Shown: positions 35,981-46,349, numbered from the stretch's first letter. The stretch: 64,000 bases of DNA from Stomorhina lunata (GCA_933228675.1 OW121740.1:131533799-131597798), one strand, 5' to 3'. Translations and numbers: made by a program. The notes: generated by a model from the letters alone, not told the origin.

Positions 35981-38017
35981 TTAATTTTTATTTTCAGTAA
36001 AATAATCAGTACAATCTATTATATCAAGAACCTCTTCCAGGTGTTCGTTTTCAGAAGTTTTTGTATAACTGCTCCACCATTTCTTTCTTATCGTTGATAG
36101 AGCAGGATCAGAAGACAACAAGAGATAATTTATTAGATCCTGATTTTGCGATTTTCTTGAGCATTTTCTGGTATTAAATAGTTGGATATACTTGAAATCT
36201 GAATTCCGCGCTTCCTGGGCCTCTTCTGTCAGTTCACCAAGTGGGAGAAGATTTGATTCAATTATTTCACGACCATGTTGAAGGACTTTATGAACTGTTG
36301 GTGTAATTTCTTTCCAGTGATACAAATGTCGTATACGAGTTAACGCGTTGAGGGCATAGCAATGAAATTTTTCAGCATTTATTTGATATTTGCTATTTAT
36401 TGCCGATAATATTACGTAACATTTACGAAGAACTTCCTCATCAATTCCAGTAATCTTTGAAGTTGTTTCATAATTTTCAAAGAATCGCCTGGCCGTATTA
36501 CCATCGTTTGTACTGCCATATCCTACAAGTGGTTTGTCTATGTTTAGACCCGTCATAGTTTTGAATTCTTCCTGAATCCTTTTTTTTTCACTGGATCTCA
36601 TTTCAATCAGTTCCTTATTATTTCTCACGGATTTTAGCTGATTATCAGGTATATTCCTATATTTCAGATCATATGCTATATGTAGCATAAATTCTAAAAA
36701 TCGGATACGTGCATGTAGGGGCGATATACCAAATTCCAGAACCTCTTGATTAATTGCAGTACTAGCTGATGCATCTTCTGAAGTTTGTAGAAATTCCGAT
36801 TTCTTCTTTCCGCATAATGAGCATTTCCAAGTTGAATGGGTTTCCGTTATAGCGTTGCTTACTTTTCCATCTATCATTGTCAATTGAAGCTCAAAATTTA
36901 CATTAATCAAATATCCATGTATGTCTATGCAGACTGGACTCAAATTGTCTATTGAATATTTGATATCATCAACCCAATTTTTTGTGCTTGCTGCATTTTC
37001 TTTTAAATATTCGAATCTGATCGGTCTGCAAAATGCCTTTGATCCTGGAGATGTGTTAACCCACACATATTCAGTACGCTCTTTTGATGTGGATGGTTCA
37101 GAACGATTCTTTCTTAATCTTAGTGGTACTAGGGATGCCATAAAAACGCTTCTGTAGTCATTTGTGTTCTGATGAGATGTTGATTGTTTGTATTCCGGTA
37201 ATCCAGATAAACCGTCACATCCCCATTTACATATTAAAGTTAAGTCCTTGTTGTCAAGTTTCTTGGCTTCTTCTTCAGACAATGTAGTAGATATCAGCCT
37301 TGATGCCGTATTTTCCAATAATTTTGATAAATCCACAGATGCACTTTCGTCTCCTATCACGTTTGTTGGTATTAAGTTTTTTTTGGTTTTTAATAACGCA
37401 TTATATCCTGGTAAAATTGAGTGTCCTTTGTCTCGTAATGCCTTACAGAGTTTAATATATTTATTTTTACTCAATTTCAACTCGAGCATAAGAGCAAGTG
37501 CTTCTTCCTCCGAAAATTCTGATTGAGAAGAAGGAGTTGGTATACTCTTAATAATTCGCTTAAGACGTTTAGGAGAAGCCTCTGGGAGAATATCTGCTAT
37601 TTGTTTAGCTTCAGCTGGTTGATTATTTCGTTTGAGCACTTCCTTAAAGGAATCTTTGATTTCAGTATCCGAATGAGTAGAAAGAACTTCGGATAATCGC
37701 ATCTTTTTAGATCTTTCTCCGAGATCATCATAGTTTTTTAGAGGGGCTCCAGCACCAGAAGTTTTAAGCTCAATTGAGTCCTTCAGCCAGTCTTTAAATT
37801 TAGATTCAAATCTTTTTAAACAGTAATTAACCGACTTAATTTTAAGTTCAAATAACTTTACAAATTTTACGACTTTGTCTTCCTCACTATTGAGAATCAT
37901 GGAGTTAGTTTGACTTTTAGCATATCGCATGATTATTTTAATTTTTTCTGCTCTCGAACTGCTTGGTTGTTCAAAAAGAATATCGCACAACACTTTAAAT
38001 TCCAATGTTATAGCCAT
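35981..38017 (-). CDS. Transib/RAG1-like DDE transposase, 678 aa
   Basis: Intact single-exon transposase. It should bind the CACAGTG ends in the nucleus and cut and paste the element by hairpin-type DDE chemistry, as Transib and RAG1 do. By motif alignment the triad is D268 (in CDGLSG, like RAG1 SCDGMG), D383 (in LTMIDGK) and E602 (in EEAQEARNSD, like SEGNESGNK). The zinc-site residues C399 and C402 (WKCSLCG) and H576 and H581 (VHKVLQHGREII) match RAG1 C727/C730 and H937/H942. The N-terminal ~170 residues are charged and helical, with no RING or nonamer-binding domain recognised. ATG at 38,017 is the first in frame. AATAAA-type signals lie just downstream (about 35,905-35,955). Length fits the family (about 650-720 aa). 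No stops or frameshifts. Confidence 0.93.
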   Translation of the reverse strand: MAITLEFKVLCDILFEQPSSSRAEKIKIIMRYAKSQTNSMILNSEEDKVVKFVKLFELKIKSVNYCLKRFESKFKDWLKDSIELKTSGAGAPLKNYDDLGERSKKMRLSEVLSTHSDTEIKDSFKEVLKRNNQPAEAKQIADILPEASPKRLKRIIKSIPTPSSQSEFSEEEALALMLELKLSKNKYIKLCKALRDKGHSILPGYNALLKTKKNLIPTNVIGDESASVDLSKLLENTASRLISTTLSEEEAKKLDNKDLTLICKWGCDGLSGLPEYKQSTSHQNTNDYRSVFMASLVPLRLRKNRSEPSTSKERTEYVWVNTSPGSKAFCRPIRFEYLKENAASTKNWVDDIKYSIDNLSPVCIDIHGYLINVNFELQLTMIDGKVSNAITETHSTWKCSLCGKKKSEFLQTSEDASASTAINQEVLEFGISPLHARIRFLEFMLHIAYDLKYRNIPDNQLKSVRNNKELIEMRSSEKKRIQEEFKTMTGLNIDKPLVGYGSTNDGNTARRFFENYETTSKITGIDEEVLRKCYVILSAINSKYQINAEKFHCYALNALTRIRHLYHWKEITPTVHKVLQHGREIIESNLLPLGELTEEAQEARNSDFKYIQLFNTRKCSRKSQNQDLINYLLLSSDPALSTIRKKWWSSYTKTSENEHLEEVLDIIDCTDYFTENKN

Positions 38018-38696
38018 GATGTTTTAACTGTTAATAGCAGTTACATTTAAAACTTTCTTTTTTATATTAAAAAAAAACATTTTTTATATATACCTGTATC
38101 CAAAGAATAATAAAGAAATCAATGAATTAATGTATTTTTTACCTCTAAAAATAGGTGCATATATAACTCAACCAATATGTGCGTCTCGTAAAACCTACCT
38201 GTATGGAGGTGAGTAACCATATCCTTTCTGACCATTATGAAAAACCCAAGTTGTAACAATTTTTACCTATTGCATTAACTTTCACATTAAAAAACATTTT
38301 ATAACCTTAACATAATTTTGCAATTTTTTCAAATACACCAATTTTAAATACCGGAAAAATGCCTTTAAATCTTATTTTAAATAAATTGTCACACTGTTAC
38401 TATAAAAGTACTCTTCTAATTAAACTTTTGCTACAAATTATGGATATATTACCTTTACACTGTTATCAAAATCGGTGCCTTACTCGTACTTACTTATTTA
38501 GAATCTTTTACTAAAATTTTATTTTTTAGCTTGGAACAAAAGGCAAAATCGAATAAAATTTTTTTAAGTCATTCTTATAATGTTTTCTTTAAAAAAATAA
38601 AAAACTATTTATATCTTTTTGAAGAAAATATTTGTTTATTAGCGAAGGATCATTGTCATCTTAAAAATAGTGAAATATTTGAGTATGATAATTAAC
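38018..38696. other. Transib 5' leader region
   Basis: Upstream of the transposase start and before the right inverted repeat. AT-rich with no reading frame. 38,575-38,696 is a diverged continuation of the inverted repeat (matching roughly 35,753-35,845). Any promoter must lie here or in the right arm, but I see no clear TATA-initiator pair. Confidence 0.5.
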
Positions 38697-39989
38697 TTTA
38701 TATGCACAAATTCATCACTTATATTTAAATAAACAGTGTAAAAATGCTACGGGGGCCAAAGTTTTCAGAGTTTTTTAAGACTCGGTATTAATGCTTTATA
38801 TACATGTTTAGTATCATTAGATCGGGAAAGACTAGGAGATTAGCACTAAGTAAAAGTTTTTTTTAAGTGCGTTACTTTTTTTACACTTTGTATCGTAAAA
38901 CAAAAAAAAATTGTTTTTCTGCTTTTTTAAGGAAAATATTTTTAATCTTTGATATTCTGTGGAAATGACATGGATAAAGATATTACAATGAAATTTTGTA
39001 GTAATGTAGACCAATAAGATGTAAAAGCAATAGACTAAAAAAAATTCCCAATTTTAACTTAAAAATTCCCCAATTCCCAACTGGGGAAAAAGGTGTTTCA
39101 AAAAATGAGTTTTTTTACAAATATGGCAACACTGTCTCTATTTGCAGCGCGTTTCAGAAAAAACTTTTCTAATCAATAACAGATATATTGGAAAATATGA
39201 ACATTATAATTTTTTTCAAATCGGTGCTTTGCCTTTTGAGAAATTTTTGTTTAAACTAATTTTTTTTTTTACAAATTGCCATTTTTTGGAGAGGACATGT
39301 GCGAGGACCAAAAGTCCAATTAGCAAGAAATTTGTTTTATACGCATTCTCATTATGTTTTCTTTTAAAAACTTTAAAAATCTTTTTATGTTTCTTAAGAA
39401 AATATTTTTTTATTAGTGAAAAAATATAGCTATCTTTTGGGGAAAAACTAAAAAAAAAGCGAAATTTTTTGTAAGTTTCAACTTTGAATATTTTTAACTT
39501 TTAAACAAAAGAAGATTTCTATAACTAACTTGCACAAAAATTATTCAGAATTTTATTACAAATTTAAAGAATATTCTTAAAAAATTTTTGGTCCTCAGAT
39601 GCGTCCACCAGATCAAAAAAAGCTTAAAAAAAGAGGTAAAAAATCAACCTAAAAATTCCTTTTTACCCAAATATCTCGAAATCCAAAGGAGATAATTTAC
39701 ACATTTAAGCGTATTTTTTGTAGATCTTCTCAAGGACAACTTAAGTTTAAAATTTCTTTTCAATCCATACATAAATGGATTTTTGGCGAATTTTTAAAAA
39801 AGTCGAACACCCGAGGTGACCAACTTTGAAGGTCCATCAATCACTCTCCCGACCCCTCATGGACCAGTGCTTTTAAAAACCAACTCGAATACTCCTTGAC
39901 TATCACCATGTCAAATTTCATTCAAATATCTCCAGTCGTTCAAAAGTTAAAGAATTATTTCCAAAAAAAAGCGTCCGTAAACCACTGTG
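38697..39989 (-). repeat. Transib terminal inverted repeat, right arm
   Basis: Reverse complement of 34,460-35,752. Ends with CCACTGTG at 39,982-39,989, directly followed by the target duplication CGATG. It contains mirror images of the short open frames of the left arm (38,832-39,014 and 39,142-39,429). Confidence 0.95.
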
Positions 39990-39994
39990 CGATG

Positions 39995-40413
39995 GGTACA
40001 GTTTGGTCTTTTGATTAAAATTTAAATAAATTTCTTTAGTTCTAACTAACTTCAAATTATTTAAAGCCCATATCGTTGACCATTTGTAGGTTTAATTAAT
40101 ATTATTAAATTAATAATGGGCATTTGTTTTATGAACATTTAATATGAACTCATAAATTAAACACATTAATGTAACATTTTCCCCATATTTAATGTTTAAC
40201 ACTCACTCTCACATAAATTCATAAATATTACATTTATGAATTATTACGATTGTATGTGTGTGTTTGTGTATAAAATGTCTGTAAGTGTATTATACGATAT
40301 TAATGTATTCTACCCTAAAGAGACAATTTTCCAATAAAATTAATACAATAATAACGTCATCAATATAGTTTATTATTATTTACTATCATATATTGTACAT
40401 TATTTGTATAAAA
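39995..40413. other. AT-rich spacer
   Basis: No gene or repeat structure seen. 'TGTGTGTGTTTGTGTATAA' at about 40,255-40,272 is a short GT-rich patch. Confidence 0.4.
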
Positions 40414-40740
40414 AACCCAGCAAAAAATTGGATTAACGAAAGCTTAAGTAATGATATTTGAAGTCATTAGATTAAGGAAGAGTAGGAAATATACCCAGTA
40501 AAACTTTTCATTACCAAATAATGAGTTAAACAGTTAAACTATTGAACACGAACTACTTACTCATTCGCTGTTTAAGTCATTACATTAACATGGGGATGTC
40601 ATTGGAGGCAAGTACTTATCAATTGCAGAAAAGTAATGACTTGGGTAAGCAATTTGAAAGCAACAACAACAACAGCAACAACTTTTTTGTTGTTGTTTTA
40701 TTAAAATTATATATTTTTAAACGAAATACAAAATTTTTTT

Positions 40741-40811
40741 TATGATCCTATGGGGGCTCGAACCCAGACCCTCCGACTGCTAGGCAGAGACTCTTCCACT
40801 GAGCTACTTCA
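40741..40811 (-). pseudogene. tRNA-like sequence (AGC-type anticodon loop)
   Basis: On the minus strand it has a near-consensus A box (TAGCTCAGTGGAAGAG, 40,791-40,806), an anticodon-like loop CTAGCAG in a mostly paired stem and a consensus B box (GGTTCGAGCCC, 40,754-40,764). The acceptor stem does not pair and the T stem has two mismatches, so it is not a functional tRNA. It is probably a tRNA-derived remnant that could still attract RNA polymerase III. Confidence 0.6.
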
Positions 40812-41331
40812 TATGTTGAAAACTTAGCAGTTTATAATTAATATAAACAATTTTTATTTTTAGATCCAAAATCATGTGAAAATAACTTTGTTTTTTCCTG
40901 CTTTTTTTTTTTTGCTTTGTTGTAATTTTTGGAAAAATATTTTTATACGAATTTTTGTAATTATTTTAAAACTTTTTTAAAATTATTTTAAAACTTAAAC
41001 AATTTAAATCTTCTTTTTTGTATAAGTTTTTACATAAGATTGACTTTTACTTACTTAAATGTTACAACCTTAAGGTCAAAGTCCGAGCATATTTTAGAAT
41101 TCCATGGATTTCGATATTGTGCGAATATTCTCCAATTTTATAGGCCAAGCTTTGAAAAATGTTCCTCTACTTGGTCTTTCTACATAATCAAAATTTACTC
41201 ATGATGGTATTTTTTCATTAACGTGAGTTAGTTTTACAAATTTTTTTTACAGAAGATAATATTTAAGTTCTTAAAATTCAAAAATCATTTAAAAAGACTC
41301 TTTTAATAAAAAAAAAAAAATAAAAAAAATT

Positions 41332-41366
41332 GTTGCCCTCGGTGGGATTTGAACCGGGGCCATTCA
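41332..41366 (-). pseudogene. tRNA 3'-half-like fragment
   Basis: Minus strand carries a B box (GGTTCAAATCCC, 41,344-41,355) followed by ACCGAGGGCAACA, like the 3' half of a tRNA. No A box or 5' half is recognisable upstream. It is the second tRNA-like piece in the same inverted-repeat element and differs from the one at 40,741. Confidence 0.5.
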
Positions 41367-41697
41367 GTTTAAATTACCATCTTAATTACAAATAAGTACT
41401 TCTGTAATAACTTATTATTTATTTGGATGGTATGTTGTAGTCGTTACAAGGTAACCAGTTATCAGAGTACTTGCCATTACCAAAGTTTTGCTGGGTATTT
41501 TCTGCTTTTTTAAAGCCTGGGATATGAAACGTTTTTCTTTACTACAAGCTTTTTCTCTTATTATTAATAACTACTCAACATGTATTCTGGCAAATAATGG
41601 GATAATGTAGTCATTTTATTGATTTATATTTTATGTAAGAAATTTAAATCGAAATATTATGAATCCGAAATTAATTATCAAAGTTTTTGTTGGGTAT

Positions 41698-42120
41698 ATC
41701 GTAAGTGGAAATGTTTATTCTGAGTATAATGTAAAATAACATGATTTATTATAATTATAATTTTGATAAAACAATTTAATGAAATATGAAAATTACATAT
41801 ATTTTGAGATTTATATTTTTGACAAACAATTAACTTAATTACATTTAACAAAGTGTCGATGAATTTTGTATAAATAGTCTATTTAACGGGAAGTAGAATA
41901 TGATATTTAGATAATACGAATAGTTTTACAGATATTTGTATAAATTAATGGTAAAATATGTATGTCAAATGCATCTTTACTTATTTGTTCAGTTTGACAT
42001 TATATTAGCTTTAATCGAAACTTAGGAACTTTTTAATCACTTTTTTTCTATATTCATAATGATTAAACTGTACGAAATAACGTATTTTAGATTAACCTGT
42101 CTGGGCATGGAATTGGTCAA
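41698..42120. other. AT-rich spacer
   Basis: No feature recognised. Confidence 0.4.
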
Positions 42121-42252
42121 CATATAGAAAAAATTTTATATCTTAAAATTTCTAAAGAAAATTTTTTTATCGAAAAAATTTCTACAAAAAAATTTAACCT
42201 CGAAAATTTTTTTAGAGAAAAATTTTTATATCCCAAAATTTTCTATAAAAAA
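42121..42252. repeat. AT-rich ~30-bp array, short left part
   Basis: A few decayed A-run/T-run units directly abutting hammerhead-bearing copy D. The main part resumes at 42,559. Confidence 0.75.
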
Positions 42253-42558
42253 TTTTTTTGAAAAGAATGACTATTCGCATTTGATCCCAAATCTATAACA
42301 TTTATTAATAATTGTAACAGACCAATTTATTGATAAAAAGCCAAAAATTGTTTGCGGAGAAACCAAAATTCTTCGACGCGTTTCGATGGTTCTTTAGGCC
42401 ATCTCTTCAGGAGGATTATCCCCAATTCAGACAGAATGAAAACCTCGCATTTTTACTTATTTTACAAACAAAACCTTTCAGAATTATGTTCATAAACCAT
42501 AAGTAGAAGCGTAGATCATCGACTGAACAAAACACGAACAATTTTCGTACGTTAAATC
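42253..42558 (-). repeat. Hammerhead-bearing dispersed repeat, copy D
   Basis: Minus-strand copy with the same landmarks as copy F: 'ATTCGCATTTGATCCCAAAT', AATAATTGTAACAGACC, 'TTTGCGGAGAAACC', the ribozyme core, 'GAAAACCTCGCATTTTTACT', 'TTATGTTCATAAACCATAAG'. Array sequence begins immediately on both sides. It carries a nearly intact hammerhead. Confidence 0.85.
42356..42423 (-). ncRNA. Hammerhead ribozyme motif, copy D
   Basis: Minus strand in order: outer stem I GGGGA, internal loop, TCCTC, core CTGAAGA, GATGG, loop CCTAAAGAA, CCATC, GAAA, CGCGTC (cleavage expected after the final C at 42,375), GAAGA, internal loop, TCTCC. Stem II is perfect. Stem I pairs except for one C-A mismatch (TCCTC with GAAGA). 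Stem III is the self-complementary ACGCGT. Minimal hammerheads of this shape are known from Penelope-like retroelement terminal repeats. The core is complete, so activity is plausible. Confidence 0.8.
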
Positions 42559-44335
42559 GTAAAATTTTCTGTACAAAATTTTAAATCGAAAAATTTTCTA
42601 AAAATTAATTTTATATCGAAATATTTTTTTATAATAATATCAACGAACAATTTTCCAAAGAAAAATTTTTTATCAACCATTTTCTGCAGAAAAATTTCTA
42701 TAGAAAAGTTTTTATTTTGACTAATTTTGTATGGAAAAATTTTTAATATAAACATTTTTGATAGAAAAATTTTTTATACAAAAATGTTTATACCGAAAAA
42801 TGTTCAACACAAAAATTTTTATATCGAAAAATTTCCTATACAAATATTTTTATATTTATTTTTAAGAAAACATTTTCTGTAGGCCAAATTTTTGTATAGA
42901 AAATTTTCCTTAAAAAAAGTTTTAAATCGAAAATTTTTCTAAAAAAAAATTATGTCGAAATATTTTTTTTAAAAACATCAACGAAGAATTTTCCAGAGAA
43001 AAATTTTATATCAACCATTTTCTGTAGAAAAATTACATATCAAAGAATTTTCTATAAAAAAAATTTCTATGGAAAAATTTTATTTTGAAAAATGTTCTAG
43101 AAAATGATTTTCAATACAAAAATTTTTTTATCAAAAAATGTTTATATCGAGAAATTTTCAACATAAAAATTTTTAAATCGAAAAATTTTTTATACAAAAA
43201 TTTTTCTATCGAATTTTTATTTTTTTTTATTTTCTGTAGACAAAATTTTGTATAGAAAATGTTTTAAATCAAAAAATTTTCTAAGAAAACAATTGTATAT
43301 CGAAATATTTTTTATAAAAACATCAACGAATTTATATCAACCATTTTCTGTAGAATAATAACATATCAAACAATTTTCTGTAGAAAAATTGCATTTGAAA
43401 CAATTTTCTAAGAAAAAAAATTTCTATAGAAAATTGTTATTTTGAAAAATTTTCTATAGAAAAATTTTTTATTGAAAAATCTTCTATAAAAAAATTTGCA
43501 TAGATAAAAATTTTCAACACAAAAATGTTTATATCAAACAATTTTCTATATAAAAATTTTTATATCGAAAAATTTTCAATATAAAAATTTTTATATCGAA
43601 AAATTTTCAAAAATTTTCTGCAGACAAAATTTTTGTATCGAAAAAAATAATCGAAAAATTTTATATCAAAATATTTTTTACTAAAACATCAACGAACTTG
43701 TTTCAACCATTTTCTGTAGAAAAATTGAATATCAAACAATTTTCTATAGAAAAAATTTTTTTTTGGAAAATTTTCTATAGAAATATTTTCAATACAAAAA
43801 ATTTTTTATCGAAAAATTTTTCTACAAAAATTTTTATATCGAAAAATTTTTGACACAAAAATTTTTATATCGAAAAATTTTCAACACAAAAACTTTAATA
43901 TCAAAAAATTTTTGATAGAAAATTTTTTTTATCAAAAATTTTCTGTAGACAAATTTTTGTAAAGAAAAATTTTTGATGGAACGACTTTTATCTCGAAAAA
44001 ATTTCTGTAGAAAAATTTATAAATTAAAAAATTTTCTGTAGACAAATTTTTATATCGAAAAATTTTTATTGTAAAATTTTTTAATTGTAAAATTTTTATT
44101 GTAAAATTTTTATAGATAAATATTTATACCGAAAAATTTTCTATAAAATTTTTTTTTTACCGAAAAATTTTTATATCGAAAAATTTTCTTCATAAACTTT
44201 TTGATATTAAAAAATTTGTTATAAACAATCTTTTATATCGAAAATTTTCTATTAAAAGATTTTTTTTATAGAAACATTTTTTTTATTGAAAAATTTTCTA
44301 TGGAAAATGTTTTACATAAAAAATTGTTTTAATGA
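42559..44335. repeat. AT-rich ~30-bp array, TATATCG-spacer variant (old)
   Basis: A-run/T-run units with a TATATCG spacer alternating with CTATAG/CTGTAG. Highly diverged, and several 200-300-bp higher-order blocks repeat: phrases such as 'CATCAACGAA' and TTATATCAACCATTTTCTGT recur near 42,640, 42,980, 43,320 and 43,690, a period of about 340 bp. Reading frames are artefacts. Confidence 0.85.
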
Positions 44336-44907
44336 AGATATCATTTTTAATTTATTATTTAACTTTGTTTTTGAATATTCGAAAGTATAAGATTATGCCT
44401 CAAAAACTAAATTTCGAAAAATTAGCTAATTTCTCGAAATTTTTTGAAAATTTTAGCTAATTTTTCGAAATTTTGTTTTTGTGTCATAAACCACCTTTTC
44501 CCTTTTCATAGACCTGGGCACATATATTTTTTTCAAAAAAAAAAAAGAAAATCAAAATTCATTTTAATTACCATAAAATGTCATAACTGACTCCCACTGA
44601 TAAATTGTTCAAAATAAAATTTGAAATTTGTATTGAATAGTTACTTTACAGTGGGAATACAAATAACAAATTAACGTTATGGGAATTAAATGAAAATAGA
44701 TTTAATTTTTTGTCGATTCTATAATACGTCAACTAACTGACCGATTGAAACCTAGGCCATAAAGGGTCAAAATTAAGTGCTAAATAGTGCAGTATTCAAT
44801 ATTTATCATTGAATATTTAAAAATTCAAACTTAGTAAAAGTAAATGAAAATACCTTAAAAATAAAATAAAATTAAAAAGGTTTATCAAAATTTGGGACAT
44901 TAAACAT
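44336..44907. other. AT-rich spacer
   Basis: No gene or element seen. 'CGAAAAATTAGCTAATTTCTCG' near 44,415 and related phrases form small local inverted repeats. Confidence 0.4.
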
Positions 44908-45272
44908 TTAATTAAAAAGTTTTACTGTAGTGTATTGCACTAAGAATCCCAATTTATTACAATTATTTATTATTGTAATAAATAGTTTTTTTAAAACCAA
45001 AAAATGTTGGTGGGGAAACCTTTCCTCGACGCGTTTCGATGGTTGGTTAGACCATCTCATCAGGAGGATTATCCCTAATTCTAGACAGAGCGAAAACCTC
45101 ACATTATGTATAATTTGAGGGACTGAATAAATACGAATTATTATTATTGTGTCCAACAAATATCAACATAAGATTATCATCCGAACAGAAACACAAACAT
45201 TTATTATAATAATAAATAATTGTAATAAATTGGGATTCTTAGTGCAATACACTACAGTAAAACTTTTTAAAA
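44908..45272 (-). repeat. Hammerhead-bearing repeat with inverted ends, copy E
   Basis: A ~365-bp element whose two ends are inverted copies of one ~62-bp block: 44,913-44,975 (AAGTTTTACTGTAGTGTATT..) and 45,206-45,270 (..AATACACTACAGTAAAACTT). Between them, on the minus strand, is the best hammerhead in the window. The block occurs alone at 10,262, 52,622, 54,232 and 55,715. No reverse transcriptase; probably a non-autonomous derivative. Confidence 0.88.
45013..45075 (-). ncRNA. Canonical hammerhead ribozyme motif, copy E
   Basis: Minus strand in order: outer stem I GGGA, internal loop, TCCTC (stem I), canonical core CTGATGA, GATGG, loop TCTAACCAA, CCATC (perfect 5-bp stem II with G-C next to the core), GAAA, CGCGTC, GAGGA (perfect 5-bp stem I), internal loop, TCCC. 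Cleavage is predicted after C at 45,028. All invariant core bases are present. Stem III can form only two pairs within one molecule but six between two copies (ACGCGT is its own complement), the arrangement expected of dimer-cleaving hammerheads in Penelope-like elements. Confidence 0.88.
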
Positions 45273-46349
45273 TAATAGGTGTTTAAACAAGTTGTGTTCA
45301 TTTTTCAAAATTTTTATTTTTTTTTATAAAAATTATGAAATTTTTTTTTTGCAAAAAATATTTTTGAATTAGAAATTATATTATAAATTATAAACATATA
45401 TTATAAATTACATTATATTATAATTCATTATATTTATAATTATTAATATCAAAAACATCCACGCATTTTCCCTTTCCCTAACCCACTGTTAACCATAGTT
45501 CTCATCATTATCATGACGATTATTATAACAATAAAATTAAAAGCTATACAGAAAAAAAACAGCCAAAATAAACAGAAATAAAATAACTGCTTAAATCGTT
45601 AATAGTACGATGACATTGAGTAATTCCAACCAAATTGCTATTTGAATCAATTTCTCAGATTATAATGTTATCAAATGCCATCATCATGACTCGCACACAC
45701 AAACTGACTTTAACATTTTAAATCGAGAAAAAAAAGCTTTAAAAACCGAGGGGGATTACAATTTACAAAATTTTTTATTACGCATGTCTCAAGACTCGTA
45801 TAAAAGCAAAACAACTACAATATTAAGTGGTAACATTTTGTAGTAACATTCTCTACTCTACTCCATCCAACTCATACTCGTTTCCAGAAGTCACAAAACC
45901 TCATCATGATAATTGAAAAAGATTAAATAACTTTTACTCACAATGACAACAACAAATACGGAATGAAAAATAAATCCAACAAGTTTATTACAGTTTTATA
46001 GCTTTAGCAACATTTTGTTAAAGGCAACAACATGTTGCTAAACATTTGTTGTTTGTTAAATCGACAATGTTTTCTTGATTCAAAAAATAATGCTTTCACT
46101 TGTTTTGCTTTTGTGTTTGAAATATTTTTACTCACTCTCTTTGTTAAAGTTAAATATTGCTCTCTTAATTTATTATTATAATTGTTATGAAAATTTCTTG
46201 TTAAATATTTATGTAAGAATGTGCAGTTTCAAATATTTGCTAAATGGTAACATTTACGTTTCCTGTTTGTATTATAGTCATTTCCGTTTGAATTTATTAC
46301 GTTAATTTCTTTACCTGCAAACTGGCACCGTGGGATAAAACTTCAGATT
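45273..46349. other. AT-rich sequence without a gene
   Basis: A TTATAAATTA-type palindromic patch at 45,380-45,440 is low complexity. A 76-codon frame at 46,075-46,305 is hydrophobic and unrecognised, and is likely chance. Confidence 0.4.

Larger units (their letters stand above)
34455..39994 (-). mobile_element. Complete Transib (RAG1-related) DNA transposon
   Basis: 5,530-bp element (34,460-39,989) flanked by perfect 5-bp target duplications CGATG (34,455-34,459 and 39,990-39,994). Each end starts with CACAGTGGTTTACGGACGC reading inwards; CACAGTG equals the consensus heptamer of V(D)J recombination signals and is typical of Transib ends. A single intact transposase gene lies on the minus strand. 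Terminal inverted repeats are ~1.3 kb and nearly identical, which is unusually long; the Transib TIRs I know of are tens to a few hundred bases. Intact gene, matching target duplication and near-identical arms indicate recent insertion. Confidence 0.95.
40414..41697. mobile_element. Nested inverted-repeat element with tRNA-like boxes
   Basis: Two nested pairs of similar ends: outer ACCCAGCAAAAAATTGG (40,414) with the reverse complement of ACCCAACAAAAACTTTGA (41,680-41,697), and inner ATACCCAGTAAAACTTTTC (40,492) with the reverse complement of ATACCCAGCAAAACTTTGG (ending near 41,503). I read this as one non-autonomous DNA element inside another of the same family, or as one element with duplicated ends. 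I could not define a target duplication. Two tRNA-like segments lie inside. No transposase. Confidence 0.6.

Noticed and set aside
36921..37526. Plus-strand open frames of 78 and 112 codons
   Set aside because: Shadows of the Transib transposase gene on the opposite strand.
40741..40811. Functional tRNA-Ala gene
   Set aside because: Acceptor stem does not pair and the T stem has mismatches despite good A and B boxes; called tRNA-like instead.
44908..45272. Full Penelope-like retroelement
   Set aside because: Ribozyme and inverted ends fit, but there is no reverse transcriptase or GIY-YIG coding sequence anywhere near.
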